Assembly (NCBI GenBank): GCA_016839555.1
Contig: JAEOUA010000004.1
Coordinates: forward strand, 23,894 to 87,893
Direction of reading: 5' to 3'
Source of the DNA: Promethearchaeota archaeon
Lineage (GTDB): Archaea > Asgardarchaeota > Lokiarchaeia > Sigyniarchaeales > SOKP01
Length of the DNA stretch: 64,000 bases
In this document: piece after piece, positions 1-6,830 of the stretch
How positions within the stretch are numbered: the stretch's first letter is position 1
How the letters are laid out: the number at the start of each line of letters is the position of its first letter
Made by a program: the position numbers and the translations under genes
Notes under the pieces: model-generated
Seen by the model: the letters and a program-made list of their open reading frames with translations, nothing else
Databases searched by the model: none
What the model was told of the DNA's origin: nothing

Positions 1-69
1 AAAAGATAAAATAAAAAAAAATTTATTTTATAATTCATTCCTTTTTATATACACTATTTTTAAGAGTAA

Positions 70-777
70 GTGATTAATATTCCTCGTAGAAAAAGAAAAT
101 TAAAATATTCAAGAAAATACGCTTGTAAATATTTAGAACCAATGGGAGATATTTCGAGTAGTCGACAACCTTTATGTTATTGTACAGAAAGAGACTTAGT
201 TCTTGGGACAAAGGCTTATATATGCCAAGTGTGTTCGCTTTATTCAAAAACAAATACGAAAATTACGGAAGTTTATCAAGAAAGTAAAGCGGAGGCAGAC
301 AAATTAATTGAGGAAGAGGAAGTAGAAGAAATAGAAATTGAAGAATTAGAAGAGGAAGAAGAAATAGATTTGTCTGTTGAAGAATTTGAAGAGGAAGAAA
401 TAATAATAGAAAGATATGAACAAAAAAGAGCGGGTAAAGCAATAGAAGAAGCTGAGGAATTTGCTGAGATGGAATGCCCTTTTTGCGGAGAGCTTTTTGA
501 TAATCTCGCCACTCATATTAGGGAGTGTGAGTTCGCACCTGATGATGTTGATATAGAGGATTATCTTCCTTCTCGAAAACCTAAAAAGGAAAAAAAAGAA
601 GAGAAAGCAATTGAGAAAGATGAAGATAAACTTAAGTGTCCTTATTGTGGAAAAACGTATGCACGCTTAGGAAGGCATTTACCTTATTGTGAAGAAAGAC
701 CTGATGACGCTGATGAAGAGCTTGAAGAAAAATACAAAGATGGTAAAATTGATTTAACTGAATTTAAAAAAGATTAA
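70..777 (+). CDS. Acidic protein with two C2HC zinc fingers
   Basis: I do not recognise this 235-residue protein. It has a basic N-terminus (residues 6-20), a loose Cys group (C19, C36, C38, C52, C55), a strongly acidic Glu-rich stretch (about 79-115) and two fingers with identical C-x2-C-x9-H-x3-C spacing at 136-153 (CPFC...HIREC) and 190-207 (CPYC...HLPYC), each followed by a similar acidic PDD tail. Fingers of this kind bind nucleic acid or protein; which one cannot be told here. The start is GTG at 70, with no nearby ATG. It ends 6 bp before the radical SAM gene, so the two are probably co-transcribed. The preceding 69 bases are plain AT-rich sequence. Confidence 0.75.
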   Translation: MINIPRRKRKLKYSRKYACKYLEPMGDISSSRQPLCYCTERDLVLGTKAYICQVCSLYSKTNTKITEVYQESKAEADKLIEEEEVEEIEIEELEEEEEIDLSVEEFEEEEIIIERYEQKRAGKAIEEAEEFAEMECPFCGELFDNLATHIRECEFAPDDVDIEDYLPSRKPKKEKKEEKAIEKDEDKLKCPYCGKTYARLGRHLPYCEERPDDADEELEEKYKDGKIDLTEFKKD

Positions 778-783
778 TAATTT

Positions 784-1701
784 ATGTCTAATCAAATTTA
801 TTATTGCAAACCTGTATTTAGACCCCCATCTGAAGCAAGATCATTATTAATTCAACTTACAGAAGGATGTACTTACCAATGCGATTTTTGCATGTCTAAT
901 TTGAGAAAAGAATTTAGAATTAGATCAGTTGATGCTGTTAAAAAAGATTTAGATAACGCTCGTAAAATATATGGAATGAATGTAAATAGAATCTTTTTTT
1001 TAGACGGGAATGCAATGGTAACTCCCACAAATAAACTATTAGAAGTGACTAACTACGCGTTTGAATTATTTCCGAACCTTGAAAGATGTGGTGTATATGC
1101 TCATTCAAAAGATATTTTGAAGAAATCAGATGAACAACTTGCTAAGCTTTCAAAAGCAGGATTGAAAATTGCATATGTGGGATTCGAATCAGGTTATGAT
1201 GCATTACTCAACGCAGTGAATAAACATGCAACCAAACAAGATCATATAGAAGCTTCTAAAAAGTTAATGAACGCAAATATTACATTATCAGCAACCTTAA
1301 TTAACGGGCTTGGAGGTGCGAATAATCCTGAAATTAGTGAAAAGCATGCAATCGAATCTGCAGATCTTGTAAATACAATTTGCCCAGATGATGAAAGGCT
1401 CTGGTATGTTGCTTTTTTAACTTTAATGGTTCCACCTGGAACAGAAGTGTTTAAAAAAAAGGTCACTGGAAGGTTTCAGGAAATGAATTCCACTCAAATC
1501 CTTCAAGAGCTCAAAATTTTTATTAGTAATATTGGTTTTAAGAATAAAAATGCTAATTGTATTTTTAGATCGAATCATGCTTCAAATTATTTACCTCTAA
1601 AAGGCATATTAGAGCGTGATAAAAAAAAAATTTTAAATGTGATCGATTATGGTCTTTCTCATCAAGAAAGTTTAAGACCAGAATTTTACCGTGCTCTTTA
1701 A
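784..1701 (+). CDS. Radical SAM protein
   Basis: A 305-residue radical SAM enzyme of unknown substrate. The [4Fe-4S] cluster motif C-x3-C-x2-C is at C29, C33 and C36 (GCTYQCDFC), followed by a FFLDGNAM segment that fits the glycine-rich SAM-binding strand, and GFESG near residue 133. There is no B12-binding or SPASM extension, so this is a single-domain COG1032-like enzyme. The C-terminal SNHASNYLPLKG segment recurs in uncharacterised family members. It follows the zinc-finger gene by 6 bp, which suggests that the zinc-finger protein is its partner or delivers its target. ATG start at 784, no clear ribosome site. Confidence 0.85.
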   Translation: MSNQIYYCKPVFRPPSEARSLLIQLTEGCTYQCDFCMSNLRKEFRIRSVDAVKKDLDNARKIYGMNVNRIFFLDGNAMVTPTNKLLEVTNYAFELFPNLERCGVYAHSKDILKKSDEQLAKLSKAGLKIAYVGFESGYDALLNAVNKHATKQDHIEASKKLMNANITLSATLINGLGGANNPEISEKHAIESADLVNTICPDDERLWYVAFLTLMVPPGTEVFKKKVTGRFQEMNSTQILQELKIFISNIGFKNKNANCIFRSNHASNYLPLKGILERDKKKILNVIDYGLSHQESLRPEFYRAL

Positions 1702-1853
1702 TCTTAATATTTCTCTAATCTGTTTTCTAACCTTAGGGTGTAGTATTTATAAACAACAGAAAAATTTTTAATTTATAAATGAAGTTATCTTAAAAATTAT
1801 CTAGTATTATACATATTATTCTTAATTCAAAATTCTTAATGAAATGAAAAAAA

Positions 1854-2486
1854 ATGGAAAATAAAAAAATTACTTTACTCGTGGGCTCACCGCGTAAAAA
1901 TCAAAGCTGCAATTTTTTAATTGATAAAGCGATTGAAGGAATTAAATCCATTTCAGAGAATATAATTATTAATAAGATTTATGTTACCGATTTCAATATA
2001 ACCCCTTGTAATGGATGCAATAATTGCTTAAGGGACCCTTATGAATGCCCATTAGCAGAGAAAGATGATACTAAAAAATTAGAATCATTTATACTTAATT
2101 CGGATGCACTTTTAATCGCCTCGCCTAGTTATTTTGGAAGTGTTTCTGCACAAATAAAAATAATTATTGATAGATCTCGTCCATGGAAGATGAATAATTA
2201 TCAATTAAAAAACGTAATATTCGCGCCTTTAGTTGCTACGGGGACAAGAAATGATGCTGCAGGTGGTGTTATTTCAGATTTAATTAATTTTGCTCTTATT
2301 CAGGGTATGATTGTTGTCGGAGCTTTAGGAAATCCTGTCATTGATCAAAATATACCCATTACTAGTCTTCAGAAATATAACAGAAAAGAATTTTTAGGTA
2401 AGGACGAAATTGACGAATTAGGTGGAATAATAGCTATTAATTTGGGGAAAAGAGTAGCAGAATTACTGAATTATATCAAAAAATAA
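1854..2486 (+). CDS. Iron-sulfur flavoprotein, NADPH-dependent FMN reductase fold
   Basis: A 210-residue flavodoxin-fold redox protein. The FMN phosphate loop is GSPRKNQS at 11-18 and the SPSYFGSVSAQIK segment forms the second flavin loop. A compact Cys cluster C-x2-C-x2-C-x6-C (C52, C55, C58, C65) matches the [4Fe-4S] site of the Methanosarcina Isf family, which passes electrons between ferredoxin-type donors and FMN and helps detoxify oxygen or peroxide. That role is inferred from the family. The gene stands alone, with 150 bp of AT-rich sequence upstream and a T-rich tract downstream. Confidence 0.85.
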   Translation: MENKKITLLVGSPRKNQSCNFLIDKAIEGIKSISENIIINKIYVTDFNITPCNGCNNCLRDPYECPLAEKDDTKKLESFILNSDALLIASPSYFGSVSAQIKIIIDRSRPWKMNNYQLKNVIFAPLVATGTRNDAAGGVISDLINFALIQGMIVVGALGNPVIDQNIPITSLQKYNRKEFLGKDEIDELGGIIAINLGKRVAELLNYIKK

Positions 2487-2540
2487 GTAATAAAAAATAA
2501 AAAATTTTAATTATTTTATTTTTTCATCATATTTCAATAT

Positions 2541-2864
2541 TTATAATGGGTCTTCTTCTTTATCACTTTGGAGATCTAAAGAATTAGAAGAGCTCTCTTC
2601 GAATAAATCCTCATCGTATTTAGATTTTCCTCCTATTGGTTTATCTCCTGGCCAATAACTATTAATAATAATCCCAGCAATGATAAGAATAACACAGATC
2701 ACTATATAGAATATTATATTAAATTGTGGAGCAATACTCAAAACAGCGGTAATCCAAGCCACCATGAAAAATCCTATAGGACTAAGGAAAGGAAAAAAGA
2801 AGAGCATTATACCACCCATGGCGTTAACAAAATTTTGTAATGCATCAAATAATAGAAAGAACAT
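2541..2864 (-). CDS. Small membrane protein, third gene of membrane operon
   Basis: Unrecognised 107-residue protein with about three hydrophobic segments in residues 1-70 and a hydrophilic acidic/serine tail (after about 75, rich in E, D and S) that would be cytoplasmic or external depending on topology. It starts 2 bp after the stop of the 181-residue gene, and a GAGGTTGAT ribosome site lies within the end of that gene, so translation is probably coupled. It is the last gene of a three-gene reverse-strand unit (4068 down to 2541). No homology is obvious; the assignment as a real gene rests on its tight spacing, ribosome site and membrane pattern. Confidence 0.7.
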   Translation of the reverse strand: MFFLLFDALQNFVNAMGGIMLFFFPFLSPIGFFMVAWITAVLSIAPQFNIIFYIVICVILIIAGIIINSYWPGDKPIGGKSKYDEDLFEESSSNSLDLQSDKEEDPL

Positions 2865-2866
2865 TT

Positions 2867-3412
2867 TTATTTCATCAACCTCTCTGCTCTAATTTTTTCT
2901 CTATTTAATGTAAAATCTACAAGATCATAAGTCTTTATAATTATTGTAAGGAAATAAATACCCATGTATAACATTAAAAAGTCTGCTAAGAACACATTTA
3001 CAATTGCTTTAAAGAAATCATCGAAACCTATAGATCCTCCTCCTAGAATTATTTCATAAGGTGTTTTAAATGGTTGGAAAATAAATAATTGTACATCTGT
3101 TCCTCCACTAAACTTATAGCTCCATATATATAAGCAATTTACTAGAATTTGAACTAAAGCAAACACTCCTTTTCTAATTGACTGTTTTGGACTTGAATAA
3201 TTAAGAAAAGCGAATCCACTGACCAAAAGGCCAAAAGCGGTGAGCCAATAAACAATTCTCTCATATTGATATTGAGAAAGTCCAACTGGTATTCCTTGAA
3301 ATTCTATATTTTTGATTGCTGTGAATACGATGGCAGGCACAACAATGGTAATAACTATATATGCCCCAAATCCTCCAAATCCTTTTAATATATTTTTAAT
3401 TGCTGTTTTCAT
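2867..3412 (-). CDS. Membrane protein, second gene of membrane operon
   Basis: Unrecognised 181-residue polytopic membrane protein with about four hydrophobic segments (around residues 15-32, 55-70, 80-96 and 135-160) and a basic C-terminus. An extracytoplasmic loop around 40-50 and another around 103-130 separate the helices. ATG at 3412 has a run of G residues (AGGGGGG) about 10 bases upstream as ribosome site. It follows the 211-residue gene by 20 bp and precedes the 107-residue gene by 2 bp, so all three probably act as one membrane complex. Its function cannot be inferred from the sequence. Confidence 0.72.
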   Translation of the reverse strand: MKTAIKNILKGFGGFGAYIVITIVVPAIVFTAIKNIEFQGIPVGLSQYQYERIVYWLTAFGLLVSGFAFLNYSSPKQSIRKGVFALVQILVNCLYIWSYKFSGGTDVQLFIFQPFKTPYEIILGGGSIGFDDFFKAIVNVFLADFLMLYMGIYFLTIIIKTYDLVDFTLNREKIRAERLMK

Positions 3413-3432
3413 GTTTTAAAACCCCCCTCTCT

Positions 3433-4068
3433 TTAAAATAATCCCTCCAGTGGATATTGAAATACAAGCACATTAAAATGGATGAGATCTAAAGAATAGG
3501 ACGCTGAAAAATAGACATCTATATAGAATTTAACTGTCGGATTAGTAACAGTAACAGGAGCAAAATTCGTTATATTATATTTCGCAATAAACGTTTGTTG
3601 AGGAGCTATTGCACCATATAACAATCCAAAAGGGATAAAACTTATATGAATGACACCTCTATCACCAACTCCTGTGCCATTAAACATAGTTATAGCTATT
3701 CCAAGTGTAAATTCACTTAAGTCAAAATATCCTGCATTTCTTATTTTAAAAGGTATTGAGATATATAAATCAGATAAATTCCCGGCAATAAGGGCATCAA
3801 CAATATTTTCCTCTATATCTATATTAAAAGGTAGACCATATTCTGTTAAATTTAAAATATAAGGAAATGCAATATTATTTCGATTATTTTGGGCACCTGC
3901 AGGATCAAAAGGATCTCCTATCCCTGTGATGGTTGTATCTTGTCCCCCCAGTATTTGAACCGCTGATAAACCTCCTAAAATTGAAACGGCTGACATGGAC
4001 AGTGTAAGAAATAGTACGAAAATTCTAACAATCCATCGAAAGATTCTCGATTTTCTAATTTTAATCAA
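3433..4068 (-). CDS. Membrane-anchored extracytoplasmic protein, first gene of membrane operon
   Basis: Unrecognised 211-residue protein. A basic N-terminus and one hydrophobic segment (about 11-35) form a signal anchor; the rest is a soluble, beta-rich extracytoplasmic domain with alternating hydrophobic stretches (for example YFDLSEFTLGIAITMFNG) resembling an immunoglobulin or LEA14-like beta sandwich. The start is TTG at 4068. It leads a unit with two polytopic membrane proteins downstream, so it is probably the external part of the complex. No catalytic motif is visible. Confidence 0.72.
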   Translation of the reverse strand: MIKIRKSRIFRWIVRIFVLFLTLSMSAVSILGGLSAVQILGGQDTTITGIGDPFDPAGAQNNRNNIAFPYILNLTEYGLPFNIDIEENIVDALIAGNLSDLYISIPFKIRNAGYFDLSEFTLGIAITMFNGTGVGDRGVIHISFIPFGLLYGAIAPQQTFIAKYNITNFAPVTVTNPTVKFYIDVYFSASYSLDLIHFNVLVFQYPLEGLF

Positions 4069-4257
4069 CTACTTTTTTGATTAGATTTGATTTAAATAAA
4101 TATTTTTAATAATTATATTTATAATTTTCTTATTTATATTTTTTATATTTTTTCTATTTATTTAAACAATTAAATTTCTAAGCAATTAAAAACAATTTAA
4201 ACTAAATATTTGTAAATGCAATATATCAAATTTAATAAGACTAAATAGTTGTTGAAT

Positions 4258-6177
4258 ATGGGACATACTCTAACAGAAAAAATCATAACTAAGCATTTAC
4301 TTGAAGGAAAATTAATCAAAGGAGAAAATATAGGAATTAAAATAGATCAAACGCTTACTCAAGATGCAACGGGCACGCTGGCATATCTTCAATTCGAAAG
4401 TATGGGCGTATCTAAGGCAAAGACCGAGTTATCAGTGAGCTACGTAGATCATAATACATTACAAACAGATTATAGAAATGCGGATGATCATCGATATCTT
4501 AAAAGTATAGCTGCGAAATATGGACTATATTTTTCAAAACCTGGAAATGGGATTTGTCATCAACTTCATTTGGAACGATTTTCAATACCCGGAAAAACTC
4601 TATTAGGAAGTGATAGTCATACCCCAACTTGTGGAGGAATTGGAATGCTTGCTATTGGTGCGGGTGGTTTGGATGTTGCTGCAGCAATGGCAGGCGAACT
4701 TTTTTATTTTAAAATGCCTCAAATCATTAATATGCATTTAATCGGTGAACTTTCCAAATTTATTTCAGCTAAAGATATTATATTAGAAATATTGAAAAGA
4801 TTAGATGTTAAAGGCGCTGTAAATAGGATTTTAGAATATACAGGTCCCGGGATTAAGAGCTTATCAGTTCCAGAGCGAGCAACAATAACAAATATGGGAA
4901 CTGAAACAGGTGCTACAACCTCAATATTTCCTTCAGATGAAAATACAAAAAAGTTCCTATATGCTCAACAAAGAGTAAATGATTGGAAGGAATTAAAATC
5001 TGATGAAGATGCTACTTATGATGGAAAAATAGAGATGGAATTGAACGAGATTGAGCCTATGATTGCCTTACCTCATAGCCCAGGTAATGTAAAGCCTGTA
5101 AAGGAAGTTGAGGGGGTTCCTATTGATCAAATTTGCATAGGAAGTTGTACAAATTCCAGTTTAAGAGACTTGAAAATAGTCGCAAATATCTTTAAAAATC
5201 GAAAAATAAAAGATGATGTAAGTGTCACAATTTCTCCAGGTTCAAGACAAGTTGTGAACCATTTAATTAAATCTGGGGAGATGTCTTACTTGATAAAAGC
5301 AGGAGCAAGGATTTTAGAAAATGCATGCGGACCTTGTATAGGTATGGGGCAAGCCCCCTCCACCGATTCAGTTTCTCTACGAACCTTTAATAGAAATTTT
5401 ATCGGAAGATCCGGTACAAAAAGTGCGAGTGTTTATCTTGTAAGTCCCGAAACCGCAGCAGTTTCCGCTTTAATGGGAAAAATTACGGATCCTCGAACTT
5501 TCGATCATTCAATAGAAATTACTATGCCAGAAAAATTTATTATTAATGATAATATGATTGTTCCCCCTTCAAGCACTCCTGAAAAAGTTAAAATAATTCG
5601 TGGTCCAAATATAAAACCCTTACCTTCTTTTCCTCCATTAAAAGATAAATTAAAGGGGGAAATCCTGCTTAAAGTGGGCGATAATATTACTACTGATCAT
5701 ATTATGCCTGCTGGGGCTAAAATTTTACCATTGAGGAGTAATATTCCAGCGATTAGTGAGTATGTATTTAATATTATTGATTCGAGTTTTTCAAATCGAG
5801 CCTTAAATAGAAACGGGGGATTTATTGTTGGGGGAGATAATTACGGTCAAGGATCAAGTCGAGAGCATGCCGCTATAGCTCCTAAATATTTAGGAATTAA
5901 AGCTATTATCGCAAAATCCTTTGCTCGCATCCATTTAGATAATTTAATTAATTTCGGAATTGTCCCACTTACATTTAACAATCTAAAAGATTATCAATCC
6001 CTTGATCAAGGTGATATTATAGAAATTGATTTAACTTCGTTAGAATTGGATAAAGTTGTAATTCATAACCTTACTAAAAATAATAAAATAACAACAAAAC
6101 ATAACTTAGATAAAAGATCCCTTCAAATTCTTAAAGTAGGGGGAAAATTACCCTATATTAGACAAAAACAAAATTAA
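4258..6177 (+). CDS. Aconitate hydratase
   Basis: Aconitase, isomerising citrate and isocitrate through a [4Fe-4S] cluster. From ATG 4258 it is 639 residues, the length of the compact aconitases found in archaea and some deep-branching bacteria. The cluster ligands are visible as C297 (GSCTNS) and C357/C360 (CGPCIG). The C-terminal swivel domain carries GDNYGQGSSREH and AKSFARIH. A TTG-TTG pair at 4249 would add three residues, but MGHTLTEK is the usual family start. It is monocistronic and convergent with the small gene at 6336. No other citric-acid-cycle gene lies in the window. Confidence 0.93.
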   Translation: MGHTLTEKIITKHLLEGKLIKGENIGIKIDQTLTQDATGTLAYLQFESMGVSKAKTELSVSYVDHNTLQTDYRNADDHRYLKSIAAKYGLYFSKPGNGICHQLHLERFSIPGKTLLGSDSHTPTCGGIGMLAIGAGGLDVAAAMAGELFYFKMPQIINMHLIGELSKFISAKDIILEILKRLDVKGAVNRILEYTGPGIKSLSVPERATITNMGTETGATTSIFPSDENTKKFLYAQQRVNDWKELKSDEDATYDGKIEMELNEIEPMIALPHSPGNVKPVKEVEGVPIDQICIGSCTNSSLRDLKIVANIFKNRKIKDDVSVTISPGSRQVVNHLIKSGEMSYLIKAGARILENACGPCIGMGQAPSTDSVSLRTFNRNFIGRSGTKSASVYLVSPETAAVSALMGKITDPRTFDHSIEITMPEKFIINDNMIVPPSSTPEKVKIIRGPNIKPLPSFPPLKDKLKGEILLKVGDNITTDHIMPAGAKILPLRSNIPAISEYVFNIIDSSFSNRALNRNGGFIVGGDNYGQGSSREHAAIAPKYLGIKAIIAKSFARIHLDNLINFGIVPLTFNNLKDYQSLDQGDIIEIDLTSLELDKVVIHNLTKNNKITTKHNLDKRSLQILKVGGKLPYIRQKQN

Positions 6178-6272
6178 AAATAAACTATTTAATTTTGAAG
6201 ATTTTAATAGTTTAAAAATAGTGAAGTGTAAAATATTTAAAAAAAGATTATTTTTTTAATTTTTTATTTTTA

Positions 6273-6325
6273 TTGGTCACACTCACGCAGAGTGAATCCC
6301 CAATCTTCTACCATTTATAAGATTG
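6273..6325 (-). terminator. Double hairpin 3' of the 80-residue gene
   Basis: Two inverted repeats lie between the stop codons of aconitase and the reverse-strand small gene: a 7-bp stem at 6301-6307/6319-6325 (CAATCTT/AAGATTG) and a 5-bp stem at 6280-6284/6290-6294 (CACTC/GAGTG). The second is flanked by ATTGG/CCAAT arms (6272-6276/6300-6304) that compete with the first. On the minus strand they follow the stop at 6336 closely and are followed by A/T-rich sequence. They could be a terminator or stable 3' end for the small gene; a T-rich tract at 6250-6275 would serve the forward aconitase transcript. Confidence 0.4.
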
Positions 6326-6335
6326 AGTCATTTTT

Positions 6336-6578
6336 TTACCCATACACATCCGATTCTTTTTTTATAAATAACATGCCAACTGTTTTTCCTTTGACTTCAC
6401 CGAGTGCTGCATCGATAAGCATTGTAGGCTTTTCTTCGAATTCAGATACTAATGGGTTTTCAATATAGACTTCGACATCATAATCTTCATTAAATTCATC
6501 CCATTTAACGAAGCCTTTTTTATCTTTGAGAACCTTATGTTTTTGGACAAGTTCTACCACATTTCCGCAAAATGCCAT
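6336..6578 (-). CDS. Conserved-looking small protein of unknown function
   Basis: An 80-residue soluble protein that I do not recognise. It has a single Cys near the N-terminus (MAFCGN), a mixed charged middle and a C-terminal beta-strand pattern (KGKTVGMLFIKK). ATG start at 6578 and TAA stop. No ribosome site is obvious; the 252 bp upstream are shared with the divergent calcium ATPase. It is followed by a structured double hairpin. Support as a real gene comes from its balanced composition, the isolated position with its own 3' hairpins, and the lack of any competing reading frame. Confidence 0.6.
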   Translation of the reverse strand: MAFCGNVVELVQKHKVLKDKKGFVKWDEFNEDYDVEVYIENPLVSEFEEKPTMLIDAALGEVKGKTVGMLFIKKESDVYG

Positions 6579-6760
6579 TGTTCATGTTTCAGATGAATAG
6601 AAAAAAATTGCAAGTATTAGTTCAGAGGAGTTATTTTGTTTTTTTTTAGTTTCTTTTTGTTCTTTAATATAATTCAGTGCTTTATTTGATATTGTTATCT
6701 TAAAAAATTATCACCACTTTCTATATTTTATATGCAACAATCTTTTAAAAATTTAAAATA

Positions 6761-6768
6761 TTTATATA
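6761..6768 (+). promoter_or_regulatory. Candidate TATA box of the calcium ATPase
   Basis: TTTATATA, 63 bases before the ATG at 6831, preceded by an A-rich segment that could serve as BRE. Spacing would put transcription start near 6790 with a leader of about 40 bases. In sequence this AT-rich the match alone is weak evidence. Confidence 0.3.
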
Positions 6769-6830
6769 ATTGTTTTAAAAACTTTTTTTGTATAATATGA
6801 AAAAAAATTTGTAAAAATATCGACTAAAAT

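Noticed and set aside
276..512. Serine-rich reverse-strand open frame inside the acidic zinc-finger gene
   Set aside because: It is the complement of the Glu-rich codon stretch, with no ribosome site and low-complexity composition.
6273..6325. Hairpins as an archaeal SECIS element
   Set aside because: The 80-residue gene ends in TAA and has no in-frame TGA, and the stems lack the purine-rich internal loop of archaeal SECIS.
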